A DNA stretch of 64,000 bases, taken from Paraperibacillus marinus. GTDB lineage: Bacteria; Bacillota; Bacilli; Bacillales; DSM-1321. A program made the translations under genes and the position numbers. Position 1 is the stretch's first letter. Every line of letters starts with the position of its first letter. Positions 8,851 to 17,464 of the stretch are shown here, in pieces. The notes below the pieces were generated by a model. The model was not told where the DNA came from. It did not search any database and saw only the letters and a program-made list of their open reading frames with translations. The stretch covers positions 3,596,001 to 3,660,000 of the forward strand of contig NZ_CP143542.1 in NCBI RefSeq assembly GCF_046237605.1. The letters run 5' to 3'.

Positions 8851-9877
8851 TCTCAATCACCTCTACTCCTACCTGGCTTTGCCTGATGAATTCAATGGCT
8901 TTGTCCATCTCAGCGCTGCTGCCGTCCATATGGATGAACAAGGTGCCGTAAGAACCGTTCTGAGTCGGGGAAATTTTCCCCTGCAGAATGTTAACCTCCA
9001 GGTTGAATTGACGGATCAGCTGGGTAATGAGGGGCTTTTCAGCAGAATCCCCTGTAAAGGACAGCTGGACAACCCGGCCATTTGGATAGTGCTGCAGAAG
9101 GTGTTCAATGGTTTCCTTCGTCTCTTCGGGCTCTGTGACCTGCTGAACAAAGCGTTTTGTGATTCCGGCTTTAGGATGCTTAAACACTTCCAGCACACTT
9201 CCTGCTTCGACGACTTTCCCATTCTCCATCACGGCCACCTTATGGCAGATTTTCCTGATCACATGCATCTCATGGGTAATCAGGACAATGGTGAGGCCCA
9301 GTCGTTTATTTATATCCTGGAGAAGCTCCAGGATAGAATCCGTCGTCTGGGGATCGAGTGCTGAAGTTGCTTCGTCACACAGCAGCACCTTTGGATTGTT
9401 GGCGAGCGCCCTTGCTATGCCGACGCGCTGTTTTTGCCCGCCGCTCAGCTGGGACGGATAAGCGTGTTCCCGCCCTTCCAGGCCGACAAGCTTGATGAGC
9501 TCCTTCACCCTCTCCTCCCGCTTTTCTTTTTGGACACCGGCGATCTCAAGAGGGAAAGCGATATTCTCACTGACCGTTCTCGACCACAGGAGGTTGAAGT
9601 GCTGAAAGATCATGCTGATTTCCTGCCTGGCCTTTCTCAATTCTGAGCCCCTGATTTTTGATATTTCACGGCCGGCTACGGTTACATTTCCCGAGGTCGG
9701 GAGTTCCAGACCATTCAACATACGGATCAGAGTACTTTTTCCTGCTCCGCTGTAGCCGATGATTCCGAATATTTCGCCCTGGCTTACTTCAAGGTCTACC
9801 TCGTCCACCGCTTTTATCTGGGAGCTTCCTTTAAGGCTGGCCTGGTATATTTTGCTTACATTAGAAAGGAAAATCAA
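8840..9877 (-). CDS. metN: Methionine ABC transporter ATPase MetN
   Basis: The 345-aa ATPase energises methionine uptake. Walker A is GYSGAGKST at residues 41-49, the signature is LSGGQKQRVGIARALA, Walker B is VLLCDEATSALD, and the C-terminal 90 residues form the NIL domain that binds methionine for feedback inhibition. A longer frame opens upstream at 9991, but that runs through the riboswitch terminator. TTG 9877 preceded by GAGGTG at seven bases gives the family N-terminus MIFLSNVSKIYQ. It is the first gene after the S-box leader. Confidence 0.95.
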   Translation of the reverse strand: MIFLSNVSKIYQASLKGSSQIKAVDEVDLEVSQGEIFGIIGYSGAGKSTLIRMLNGLELPTSGNVTVAGREISKIRGSELRKARQEISMIFQHFNLLWSRTVSENIAFPLEIAGVQKEKREERVKELIKLVGLEGREHAYPSQLSGGQKQRVGIARALANNPKVLLCDEATSALDPQTTDSILELLQDINKRLGLTIVLITHEMHVIRKICHKVAVMENGKVVEAGSVLEVFKHPKAGITKRFVQQVTEPEETKETIEHLLQHYPNGRVVQLSFTGDSAEKPLITQLIRQFNLEVNILQGKISPTQNGSYGTLFIHMDGSSAEMDKAIEFIRQSQVGVEVIENGD

Positions 9878-9914
9878 TGCTGTCACCTCTTTTATGATGG
9901 AATATGGTTCGTAC

Positions 9915-9950
9915 AATAAGAAAAGCCTTTCTGCGAAATAACAGAAAGGC
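9915..9950 (-). terminator. Riboswitch-controlled terminator in the metN leader
   Basis: On the minus strand GCCTTTCTG, a nine-base loop and CAGAAAGGC are followed by TTTTCTTATT. It lies between the S-box aptamer and the metN start and is the expected off-state hairpin when SAM is bound. Confidence 0.85.
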
Positions 9951-9967
9951 ATGATGTAAAAAGTCCT

Positions 9968-10083
9968 TCCTCTCATTTCCCAAAGCTTCAAGCTCTGTGT
10001 GAATTGGCACCTTATCAGGAACTATCTCCTGCCGGTTGCCGGGTTTCATCGGGCACATCCCTCCACCTCTCTCAATAAGAGTC
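9968..10083 (-). ncRNA. S-box (SAM-I) riboswitch for metNPQ
   Basis: The minus strand shows the S-box conserved core in order: AGAGAGGTGGAGGGA, GATGAAACCCGGCAACC, then GGTGCCAATTC, closed by a P1 helix TCTTATT pairing with AATGAGA. It precedes an intrinsic terminator and then metN. S-box RNAs bind S-adenosylmethionine and terminate transcription, so transporter synthesis should rise when methionine or SAM is scarce. Confidence 0.96.
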
Positions 10084-10183
10084 TTATATTAAATTGAATT
10101 TTAAGTCAGCTTAAATCACATAATTGAGATTCTAGCACCATTCTCCTCCGGTGTCAACGAAAAACTTTAGGGATTTCGCACCA

Positions 10184-10221
10184 TAAAAAGAGTACAGGGC
10201 ATTCAGGGCTGCCCTGCACTC
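10184..10221 (-). terminator. Terminator of the O-acetylhomoserine sulfhydrylase gene
   Basis: On the minus strand AGTGCAGGGC and GCCCTGTACT form a ten-base stem followed by a T-run, 12 bases after the stop at 10234. Confidence 0.85.
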
Positions 10222-10233
10222 TTCCTTACCTCA

Positions 10234-11550
10234 TTAGACTCCTGCACCAAGCTCTGAAGAAACACCCGTCGCTGCCTTAATGGCTGATTCCAGGTCCTCA
10301 ATTAGATCATCAGCATGCTCGATGCCGATAGACAGCCGTACCATGTCCTCTGTCACTCCGGAATCTTTCAAATCTTTTGGACCAAGCTGCTGGTGAGTTG
10401 TGCTGGCAGGGTGGATGATGAGGCTCTTGGCATCACCGACATTTGCCACATGTGACCATAGCTTAACAGAATTGATCAATGCTGCTCCGGCACTGCGTCC
10501 TCCCTTAATCCCGAATACGACGACTGAACCGGCACCTTTGGGCAGATATTTATCTGCAAGCCGTTTGCCGGCATGCGCTTCATCCCCAGGATACGAAACC
10601 CATTCTACCGCTTCATGAGACTTTAGGTAGGCAACGATTTTCTTTGTGTTGGCAATATGCTCTTTCATCCTGACATGAAGGGTCTCAAGTCCGAGTGTGA
10701 ATTGAAAGGCATTGGTCGGGCTGAGCGCAGGTCCCAGATCCCGCAGGAGCTGCACCCGTGCTTTGGCAATGTAAGCCGCCTGTCCCAATGCTTCACTGTA
10801 AACCAATCCGTTGTAGCTTGGATCAGGTGTGTTGAACTCGGGAAAGAGCTTTGAGCTCCAATCAAATTTGCCGCCATCGACAATGATCCCGCCGAGCGCC
10901 GTTCCATTGCCAAGCAGCCACTTGGTCGCTGAGTGTACGACGATATCGGCACCAAAGTCGATTGGCCTGCATAGATAAGGAGTTGCAAAGGTGTTATCAA
11001 CAATTAAAGGAATTCCTGCATCGTGTGCTGCTTCAGCCGCGGCTTCGATATCCAGCACGGAAAGGCTTGGATTTCCAATGGTTTCTGCAAAGACGGCTTT
11101 TGTTTTGGGAGTGATGGCTTCTTGAAGGCTTTTTGGATCTGAACTGTCCACGAAGTGGACTTTGATCCCATATTTGGGAAGAGTATGACTGAAGAGGTTA
11201 TAAGTGCCTCCATAGAGGCTGGCTGAGGAGACGATTTCATCCCCGGCGCCTGCCAGGTTCAGGATGGCAAGTGTAATGGCCGCCATGCCGCTTGATACGG
11301 CAAGGGCTCCGATTCCGCCTTCGAGCAGGGCGACTCTCTCCTCGAACACTGAAACAGTCGGATTATGTATGCGGGTATAGATATATCCTTCTTCTTTAAG
11401 GCCGAATAAATTTGCTGCATGCTCTGTGTCTTTGAAAAGATACGCATTGCTTTGATAGATGGGTACAGCTCTTGCACCAGTTTTCGGATCAGGCTCAAGG
11501 CCGCCATGGATACTGAGTGTTTCAAATCGCAGGGATTTGGATTCAGACAA
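10234..11550 (-). CDS. metY: O-acetylhomoserine sulfhydrylase (MetY type)
   Basis: This 438-aa PLP enzyme of the Cys/Met metabolism family most likely joins sulfide or methanethiol to O-acetylhomoserine to make homocysteine or methionine. The N-terminus RFETLSIHGGLEPDPKTGAR is typical of this subgroup, as is the 430-440 length; gamma-synthases and lyases are nearer 380-400. The PLP lysine is about K210 in HSATKW. GTG 11559 abuts AAAGGAAG and is too close; TTG 11550 gives MSESKSLRFETLS, like other family members. Its leader has no S-box but an inverted repeat at 11575-11597 that may be an operator. Confidence 0.9.
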   Translation of the reverse strand: MSESKSLRFETLSIHGGLEPDPKTGARAVPIYQSNAYLFKDTEHAANLFGLKEEGYIYTRIHNPTVSVFEERVALLEGGIGALAVSSGMAAITLAILNLAGAGDEIVSSASLYGGTYNLFSHTLPKYGIKVHFVDSSDPKSLQEAITPKTKAVFAETIGNPSLSVLDIEAAAEAAHDAGIPLIVDNTFATPYLCRPIDFGADIVVHSATKWLLGNGTALGGIIVDGGKFDWSSKLFPEFNTPDPSYNGLVYSEALGQAAYIAKARVQLLRDLGPALSPTNAFQFTLGLETLHVRMKEHIANTKKIVAYLKSHEAVEWVSYPGDEAHAGKRLADKYLPKGAGSVVVFGIKGGRSAGAALINSVKLWSHVANVGDAKSLIIHPASTTHQQLGPKDLKDSGVTEDMVRLSIGIEHADDLIEDLESAIKAATGVSSELGAGV

Positions 11551-11574
11551 ATTAAGCACTTCCTTTCAAATTTT

Positions 11575-11597
11575 ATTCCTAGTAAACTAATAGGAAT
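11575..11597. promoter_or_regulatory. Perfect inverted repeat upstream of metY, candidate operator
   Basis: ATTCCTA, nine bases and TAGGAAT form a perfect 7-bp inverted repeat about 25 bp before the start. Cysteine and methionine genes in Bacillus are often controlled by CymR, whose sites contain GGAAT-like halves, so a CymR-type site is a reasonable guess. Spacing and sequence alone do not prove it. Confidence 0.45.
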
Positions 11598-11650
11598 ATA
11601 ACACAAAAGAAAGAGAGCATCAACATATTATTTAAATATTCTGTAAATAA

Positions 11651-11983
11651 TTACGGGCGCGGTTTATTGAGCAGAAAAACAGCTTCCAGATATAATAAGT
11701 CACGAAAGGATCCCGTAACCTTTAGTTGATTTTCCTTGACCAGCGTCTGCAATTTTTCCCGGCCCATGATCAGGGCCCTTAAGCTTTCTTCGCGTCCTTC
11801 GATATAAAAGTGGGCATTGCCACCTTCAGTAAAGAAGTCCTGCTTTTTCCTTGACAGGACCAGGCGCTTTTCCTCCCGATTACTCTGTAAGCAGACAATT
11901 CTCTTATCTCCCGAAAGAATGGGTACAAGATAAGTCTTCCTCCTTAAGTTTGCCAAGAAAATTCTGCACAGCCTTTCCACCAT
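11651..11983 (-). CDS. yusD: YusD-like small protein
   Basis: The 110-aa protein lies where B. subtilis has yusD, between the methionine transporter region and yusE, and is about the same size. The visible sequence is a mixed alpha/beta small domain (FYIEGREESLRALIMGREKLQ) without signal peptide or membrane segment. It resembles the sterol carrier protein 2-like fold reported for YusD relatives, but I cannot verify this by eye. The start at 11983 follows GGGAGGGG; another ATG four bases upstream is out of frame. Function unknown. Confidence 0.7.
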   Translation of the reverse strand: MVERLCRIFLANLRRKTYLVPILSGDKRIVCLQSNREEKRLVLSRKKQDFFTEGGNAHFYIEGREESLRALIMGREKLQTLVKENQLKVTGSFRDLLYLEAVFLLNKPRP

Positions 11984-12122
11984 ACATCCCCTCCCTTACT
12001 TACTACATTCCATAGGTGAATTTATTTTCCTTTACCAAGTGCTCGACAATTACCTTGCCCGGTTACAAAAGCCGTTGCTTTTCCCCGATAAATCCATGGT
12101 GCTGTCGAAAGCACCCCCAAAG

Positions 12123-12147
12123 ACAAAAAAAACACCCAGCAGGGTGT
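12123..12147 (-). terminator. Terminator after yusE
   Basis: On the minus strand ACACCC, four bases and GGGTGT are followed by eight T. The stem begins at the yusE stop codon. Confidence 0.85.
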
Positions 12148-12455
12148 CAGAATGAATGCTTCAATGTGTCGTATAAAAAAGGGACCGATTGGAAGGCGTA
12201 TATTTTTTGTACCAGCCGGCCGTCTTTAAAAAGCAGCAGACAGGGTACGCTCTCCACTTCAAACTGTTCCGCTGTCCCCGGCATATAATTCAGGTCTGCC
12301 TTGCCCATTGGTAATCCGGGAAGAAGCTCTTCCACCACCCCAAGCATTTTGGATGCCACCTGGCATGTACCGCATAAAGGGGTATAGAGGTAGAAGCAGA
12401 ACGTCTCCCCATTTTGTATCGCCCTAGAAAATTGTTCTTCTTTCCAAACTTCCAT
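12147..12455 (-). CDS. yusE: Thioredoxin-like protein YusE
   Basis: The 102-aa protein has a thioredoxin fold with active site CGTC at residues 28-31 (YTPLCGTCQ) and a cis-proline motif SVPCLLLF. It is cytoplasmic, with no signal peptide. The active-site pair differs from the CGPC of thioredoxin, and a third cysteine directly follows the cis-proline. It starts six bases after the yusF stop, so the two are probably cotranscribed. It is likely a thiol-disulfide oxidoreductase of unknown partner; the name comes from synteny and size. Confidence 0.85.
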   Translation of the reverse strand: MEVWKEEQFSRAIQNGETFCFYLYTPLCGTCQVASKMLGVVEELLPGLPMGKADLNYMPGTAEQFEVESVPCLLLFKDGRLVQKIYAFQSVPFLYDTLKHSF

Positions 12456-12461
12456 GATGCT

Positions 12462-12824
12462 TTAATACATCCTTTGCTCTAAGTATTCTGCATGAACATC
12501 GATATTTGCACTCAGGAGGACAGTAGCTATATGATAAGCAGGTGCATTTTCCACTTCCCTATACGCTCTATCGATATACAAATGCATCGCTTCCGGGAAT
12601 TCCCGTTTGAATTGCTTCCTGAGCTTTTCTCCAGCTTCATCAGCATCTACGAGAATGTATACTTCCTTATCAAAATGTTCGTCCATAATTTCTTCAAGTC
12701 TGGTCAGCGATATGGTTCCATTTGTGCAGATCACTTCAATCGGTTCATTGAGGACACTGATGACCTTCCGCTTATCTGAGGTTCCCTCTACAATTATGAC
12801 CTTCTCGACCGGTACTATTTCCAT
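12462..12824 (-). CDS. yusF: Toprim-domain protein YusF
   Basis: This 120-aa protein is essentially a lone toprim domain, the metal-binding fold shared by primases, topoisomerases and RNase M5-like nucleases. The hallmarks are visible: KVIIVEGTSDKRK with the catalytic glutamate, and ILVDADEAGEKLRKQ with the DxD pair. The frame opens further upstream to 12899, but AGGGTG seven bases before ATG 12824 gives MEIVPVEKVIIVEG, as in YusF relatives. RNase M5-like activity or nucleic-acid binding is inference. Confidence 0.87.
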   Translation of the reverse strand: MEIVPVEKVIIVEGTSDKRKVISVLNEPIEVICTNGTISLTRLEEIMDEHFDKEVYILVDADEAGEKLRKQFKREFPEAMHLYIDRAYREVENAPAYHIATVLLSANIDVHAEYLEQRMY

Positions 12825-13002
12825 TTTCATCACCCTGGACTGATTTCTATAAAAATGTTCTTTATATGAAATCAAAATGTATTCAGAACGATTTAGCAAT
12901 TTCCTTTACTTTTCCCTGAAAAAAAACTTGAAAACACAATTCTCTTTCCAGCGCCTGCAGAAACTTGGACAAATTGACAGGATCTTCTTTTGGATCTGGG
13001 AA

Positions 13003-13031
13003 TTAAAAAGAAGGCCCATAGCGGCGCCTTC
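13003..13031 (-). terminator. Terminator after gcvH
   Basis: On the minus strand GAAGGCGCC, five bases and GGGCCTTC are followed by five T, ten bases past the gcvH stop. Confidence 0.8.
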
Positions 13032-13040
13032 CTTGATACA

Positions 13041-13424
13041 TCAATCTTCGCTTATCATTTCTTCATATTGTTCCGCTGTCATCAAACCTTCAACGTCGCT
13101 TGCATTGGAAGGCTCGATAACGACCATCCATGCTTTTTCATATGGAGATTCATTTACAAATTCAGGGCTGTCGCTTAGTTCTTCATTAATTTCAACAATC
13201 TTTCCGCTGATCGGGGCATAAAGCTCGGAAACAGTCTTTACGGATTCAACACTGCCAAACGGCTCATCCGCCTTGATTTCATCTCCTATTTCAGGAAGCT
13301 CGACGAACACAATATCCCCCAGTTCTGACTGGGCAAAATCTGTAATGCCGATTCGGACTTTTTCGCCCTCTACCTTTACCCACTCATGTTCTTCAGAATA
13401 GCGCAATTCTTTTGGTGAACTCAT
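13041..13424 (-). CDS. gcvH: Glycine cleavage system H protein
   Basis: The 127-aa lipoyl carrier shuttles the aminomethyl group between glycine cleavage enzymes; in Bacillus it is also the entry point for lipoate relay to other complexes. The lipoylation site is K63 in GSVESVKTVSE. Three ATGs in a row follow GGAGGG; the third, at 13424, has the best spacing and gives MSSPKELRYSEEHEWVKVEG, but 13427 or 13430 could be used. It is a single gene with its own terminator and no glycine riboswitch. Confidence 0.95.
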   Translation of the reverse strand: MSSPKELRYSEEHEWVKVEGEKVRIGITDFAQSELGDIVFVELPEIGDEIKADEPFGSVESVKTVSELYAPISGKIVEINEELSDSPEFVNESPYEKAWMVVIEPSNASDVEGLMTAEQYEEMISED

Positions 13425-13516
13425 CATCATTTCCCTCCATATGTATGGGGTATTGCCCCACCTGCTATAAATTCAATATACCATAATGGAAATGGACATG
13501 CCTATCGGCAGTACAC

Positions 13517-13879
13517 TTATTTCCACATTTTTTGATATTCCTCTTCCTTGAAGCCGACGGTCACTTTCTCTCCGTCTGTCAGGATCGGGCGCTTCAAGAG
13601 CATCCCGTCAGAGGCAAGAAGATCATACAGCTCGTCTTCATCCGCTGTTTTAACAGTATCCTTTAATCCAAGCTCTTTATATTTAAGTCCGCTTGTATTA
13701 AAAAACTTTTTCAGCTCCAGTCCGCTCTTTTCATGAAGCTCTTGGATAGTGCTCCTTGACGGGGGGTTTTCAACAATATGTATGTCCTCATAAGGCACTG
13801 AATTCTCATCGAGCCATTTCTTCGCTTTGCGGCATGTCCCGCATTTAGGATACCAATAAAAGTTCAGTTTATGTGCCAC
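13517..13879 (-). CDS. yusI: ArsC/Spx-family protein YusI
   Basis: The 120-aa protein has the ArsC/Spx thioredoxin-like fold, with a CGTC redox motif near its N-terminus (YWYPKCGTCRKAKKWL, C13 and C16) and the family's MLLKRPILTDG near the end. Spx regulators normally have the motif at residues 10-13 and an Spx-type RNA polymerase contact face; this protein looks more like the YusI/YffB reductase-like group. ATG 13897 is possible, but AGGGAG is eight bases from GTG 13879, which better matches relatives beginning just before the first strand. Confidence 0.87.
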   Translation of the reverse strand: MAHKLNFYWYPKCGTCRKAKKWLDENSVPYEDIHIVENPPSRSTIQELHEKSGLELKKFFNTSGLKYKELGLKDTVKTADEDELYDLLASDGMLLKRPILTDGEKVTVGFKEEEYQKMWK

Positions 13880-14031
13880 ATGCAGCTCTCCCTTCATACT
13901 TTAATTGATCCTATGATACCAGCAGGGATCCTGAGATTCAATCTTACAATGCCGTTCTTGAAATAGAGGCTGTCTCTCCAAGCCCTTAACAAGCAAGGGA
14001 TGGCTTCCCCTCCCCGGACGATTCGTCTTCT

Positions 14032-15264
14032 TCATTCATTCAAATACAAATTAATGATTGCCTTACAAATATCATAATGCACCGTACCCTCTGTATTCAT
14101 CAATACCACGATGCCAAGATTGAGATCCGGCACCAGTGTCATGAGGGACCGCACCCCCATTTGTCCGCCGCCGTGCTCCACAATCCGCAGGCCTTTGTAC
14201 TCATCCGTGAACCAGGCAAGGCCGTAGCTCCTGACTTCACTGCCCATCCGCCATTCTTCGCTTACTAGATGATGGGGGTTTTGCATAATTTTCACAGAGT
14301 CCGGCTGCAACAATGCTGTTCCTCCATTGAGGTGGGCGCCCAGGTACCTTCCCAGCTCATTGGCTGTAGAATAGAGATATCCGATGGGAGCCGCCAGTTC
14401 ATTTTTCGGAAAAGGTGTTTCGGCTCTTTCCTGCCCCATGTAGTATCTAGCACTATTAGGTGCTTCCTCCGCTCCGCGACTCGTCGTTCTTTCCATCCCA
14501 AGCGGCCGTAAAACATAGGCTTCCAGATGCGTTTCCCAGTCCAAGCCAGTCACTTTTTCAAACATATCCGCCAAGATGACATAGGCGTCTGTACAATATC
14601 TCCATTGAGATCCAGGCGGGCCTTCGAGTTCCACCTTCTTAAACCATCTTGTAATGTCCTCCCGGTCAAATATGGCCGCCAGCTCTTCTTCTTTAAGACC
14701 GTAGTAATCCAGCGCTTCCTGGAATTCTGTCGGCGTATCTGAGAAAATCTCCCGCGCATTTGGGGCGATCATATTGGCTATCCCTACAATTTCCGGGAAG
14801 CCCGCTGTATGGGAGAGCACCTGGCGGATTGTGATTTGATCACTCATTTTTCGGCAGGTCGTCCTGAAGTATGGAAGATGCTTAACAACAGGCTCGTCCA
14901 ACTCAATAAATCCTGCTTCCACGAGCTGCATGATTGAGGCAGCCATAAAGTTTTTCGAGATGCTTTGGATGCTCATGAGCGTGTCGGCATCCATGAGGTG
15001 ATCTTCACCCCGCCTCGCGAATCCAAATCCCTTCGAGTAAACAACTCCTGAACCTTCCACGATTGCTACACTTGCACCGACAATGCCTGCTGATTCCAAC
15101 TCTTTCGAGATTAATGCTGTAAGTTCTTCCTTACGTCCTTGATTTATCTCTGCTTCCCCCTCTTCACAGACTATACTCCACCTCGATTCTGTCGGGTTCC
15201 TAAAAAGAATCCGGTTCAAGCGGATTTCGGTCCCGATACAAACCTTCTCCTCCATTTCATCCAC
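14032..15264 (-). CDS. Beta-lactamase-like serine hydrolase
   Basis: The 410-aa protein is a class C beta-lactamase/penicillin-binding-like hydrolase. The nucleophile motif SxxK is visible as SISK, the usual YxN appears as YCT (WRYCTDAYV), and the third motif is HGG in VEHGGGQMG. No signal peptide or membrane anchor is seen, so it is probably cytosolic with an esterase or peptidase role rather than drug resistance. The first 35 residues lack similarity to the fold and the first ATG has only a weak ribosome binding site, so the start is uncertain. It interrupts the yusI-fadE order known from B. subtilis. Confidence 0.87.
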   Translation of the reverse strand: MDEMEEKVCIGTEIRLNRILFRNPTESRWSIVCEEGEAEINQGRKEELTALISKELESAGIVGASVAIVEGSGVVYSKGFGFARRGEDHLMDADTLMSIQSISKNFMAASIMQLVEAGFIELDEPVVKHLPYFRTTCRKMSDQITIRQVLSHTAGFPEIVGIANMIAPNAREIFSDTPTEFQEALDYYGLKEEELAAIFDREDITRWFKKVELEGPPGSQWRYCTDAYVILADMFEKVTGLDWETHLEAYVLRPLGMERTTSRGAEEAPNSARYYMGQERAETPFPKNELAAPIGYLYSTANELGRYLGAHLNGGTALLQPDSVKIMQNPHHLVSEEWRMGSEVRSYGLAWFTDEYKGLRIVEHGGGQMGVRSLMTLVPDLNLGIVVLMNTEGTVHYDICKAIINLYLNE

Positions 15265-15342
15265 ATGCCCGCGAAAATTCCTTTCGACAAAAACAGGATA
15301 CAGGGGGGAATATATAAATTATTATAACTATAAGCGTATAAA

Positions 15343-15394
15343 GAAAAAACTGGCAGGCATGAGCCCGGTAGAATACCGGATTCACACCCGCCAA
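15343..15394 (-). terminator. Terminator of the fadN-fadA-fadE operon
   Basis: On the minus strand a long imperfect stem (TGGCGGGTGTGA with inner TCCGGTA / TACCGGG and TCATGCCTGCCA) ends in TTTTTTCTTT, about 70 bp past the fadE stop. Confidence 0.75.
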
Positions 15395-15461
15395 TTAGCA
15401 GCTTAATATAATTCTCTAACTTATGGGGGCCACCACACTTTTTGGGATACCCTCTAGCTGT

Positions 15462-17249
15462 TTATACGGTATAACGCTCCGCTTCCACCAATTTCTCGGC
15501 TGCTTCACGCTTCTTGCCGATTACGTTGATCGGTGTATGCCTCGTAAACTTGCGCAGTGCAGAAATCAGCATACGGAGTGCATCTCCCTGCTCAGTTGCA
15601 ACCAATGTTTCTTTGGCATGCTGCTCAATCTGGTTGAACGCTTCCTGGCAGAAAATCTGTGTATAAAGAAGCTTCTGCCCATTCTTTTCAATCCCGTTTT
15701 TCCCAATCGCTTTTTCTGTACGGAGGACAACAGCCTCCATGGAATAGGCGAGTGATACAATGTCCGCAATATTCACAAGGATTTCCTGCTCCTTATCCAG
15801 TGCCTTTCCATATTTCTGGGCAGCAAGTCCGGCAGCAAGCAGGCCGATTTTCTTGGCATTCTTCACGAGATGCTTCTCCTGTGCCAGCGGCTCGTCACCA
15901 GGCTCTTCCGGCATCATCATCATCAGTTCTTCCTGCAGTGCCTGCGCTTTCTGGAAAAGCGGCAGCTCACCTTTCATTGCCTTCCGGATGTAGGTACCCG
16001 GCACAAGCAGGCGGTTGATTTCATTGGTTCCTTCGAAAATACGGTTGATCCTGGAATCACGGTACGCCCGTTCGATTTCATATTCTGCCATGAAACCGTA
16101 GCCGCCATGGATCTGGACACCCTCATCGACCACATAATCCAATACCTCTGTCGCAAATACTTTATTCAAGGAGCATTCGATCGCATACTCCGCAATGGAA
16201 TTTGCCACTTCCTTGCCATTTTTCACTTCTTCATCGGTCAGCCTGCTCATCCTGTCTTCAAAAAGGCCGACGGTACGCCATACCGAGCTCTCGGCTGCAT
16301 AAATTTTCGCGGCCATCGTGGCAAGCTTTTCACGGATCAGGTTAAAGGATGAAATAGGTGTTTTGAACTGCTGGCGCTGGTTTGCGTATGCTGCAGCAAG
16401 TTCAAATGCACGCTTTGCACCGCCAACTGCACCTACTCCAAGCTTATAGCGGCCGATATTAAGGATATTAAAGGCTATGATGTGCCCTTTACCTGCTTCG
16501 CCCAATAGGTTCTCTACAGGAACTTCTGCGTCTTCAAGGATCAATGTCCTGGTTGAGGAGCTCTTGATCCCCATTTTCTTTTCTTCAGGACCGGTAGATA
16601 CCCCAGGATATTCGCGTTCCACGATAAAGGCCGAGAACTGTTCCCCATCGATTTTTGCGTATACTACAAAAACATCAGCGAAGCCTGCATTGGTGATCCA
16701 CTGCTTTTCTCCGTTCAAAACATAATGCGTACCGGCTGCATTCAGCCTGGCAGTCGTCTTGGCACCAAGGGCATCAGACCCCGAACCCGGCTCTGTCAGT
16801 GCATAGGCTGCCAGTTTCTCTCCCGTCGCAAGCGCAGGAAGATATTTTTCCTTTTGGCTTTCATTTCCGAAAAGGACGATCGGCAGGGAGCCAATCCCTA
16901 CATGTGCGCCGTGGGTGATGGAGAAGCCGCCTGCCCTGGACATTTTTTCCGCAATTAGTGCTGAGCTTACTTTATCAAGACCGAGGCCGCCGTACTCCTC
17001 CGGTACATCCGCCCCTAAAAGCCCCAATTCCCCAGCTTCTTTTAAAAGCCTTACAGAATGCTCAAATTCGTGGTTCTCAAGTTTTTCAACTACCGGTAGA
17101 ACCTCATTCACAACATAATCTTCCGTTGTCTTGGCAATCATTTTCTGTTCATCGGAAAAGTCCTCCGGAGTGAACATCCTGTCAGCGGCAACATCCTCAA
17201 TCAGGAAACTTCCACCTTTGATAACATCCTGTGTTTGATTAACAGCCAT
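15462..17249 (-). CDS. fadE: Acyl-CoA dehydrogenase FadE (YusJ)
   Basis: The 595-aa flavoprotein performs the first step of fatty acid beta-oxidation, forming trans-2-enoyl-CoA. The family signature ALTEPGSGSDALGAKTTA and the C-terminal QIHGGYGFMAEYEIERAYRD, followed by INRIFEGTNEINR, are clear; the tail of about 170 residues is the extension of the long bacterial type. It is last in the fadN-fadA-fadE operon. A 215-bp gap before it holds a dispersed repeat (17280-17460), unusual inside this operon. Expression should depend on the FadR box before fadN. Confidence 0.96.
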   Translation of the reverse strand: MAVNQTQDVIKGGSFLIEDVAADRMFTPEDFSDEQKMIAKTTEDYVVNEVLPVVEKLENHEFEHSVRLLKEAGELGLLGADVPEEYGGLGLDKVSSALIAEKMSRAGGFSITHGAHVGIGSLPIVLFGNESQKEKYLPALATGEKLAAYALTEPGSGSDALGAKTTARLNAAGTHYVLNGEKQWITNAGFADVFVVYAKIDGEQFSAFIVEREYPGVSTGPEEKKMGIKSSSTRTLILEDAEVPVENLLGEAGKGHIIAFNILNIGRYKLGVGAVGGAKRAFELAAAYANQRQQFKTPISSFNLIREKLATMAAKIYAAESSVWRTVGLFEDRMSRLTDEEVKNGKEVANSIAEYAIECSLNKVFATEVLDYVVDEGVQIHGGYGFMAEYEIERAYRDSRINRIFEGTNEINRLLVPGTYIRKAMKGELPLFQKAQALQEELMMMMPEEPGDEPLAQEKHLVKNAKKIGLLAAGLAAQKYGKALDKEQEILVNIADIVSLAYSMEAVVLRTEKAIGKNGIEKNGQKLLYTQIFCQEAFNQIEQHAKETLVATEQGDALRMLISALRKFTRHTPINVIGKKREAAEKLVEAERYTV

Positions 17250-17279
17250 TTTCTTTTTCTCCTCTCAAATTAAGTATCT

Positions 17280-17460
17280 TTTTCTGTAGAAAAGGTGCGG
17301 AGCTGCATTATCCCTAAGGCTTCCTGCAGCCAGGTGTGATCATCATTTATCCTGCGGCATTCCTGGCTGCGCCTTACTCCGCTCTTCCGCCCCATTGTGT
17401 TTGTTCCTGCTTTTGCCCAGGTTCCTTTCCATGCATGGGCTGCGGGCAGCAAACTCATGT
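17280..17460 (+). repeat. Dispersed ~180-bp repeat, copy 1, inside the fad operon
   Basis: This starts with CTGTAGAAAAGGTGCGGAGC and ends with GGCAGCAAACTCATGTTTTT; the middle holds CTTACTCCGCTC and TGTTTGTTCCTGC. The same layout is found at 38148-38330 and, inverted, at 21409-21583, 54750-54918 and 54921-55102. It fills the gap between fadA and fadE. No gene is seen in it. Confidence 0.88.
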
Positions 17461-17464
17461 TTTT

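Noticed and set aside
8582..9364. 260-codon plus-strand frame opposite metP and metN
   Set aside because: It spans two minus-strand genes with clear families and has no coding features of its own.
9878..9991. N-terminal extension of MetN
   Set aside because: It translates the riboswitch terminator hairpin; MetN proteins start at the TTG site.
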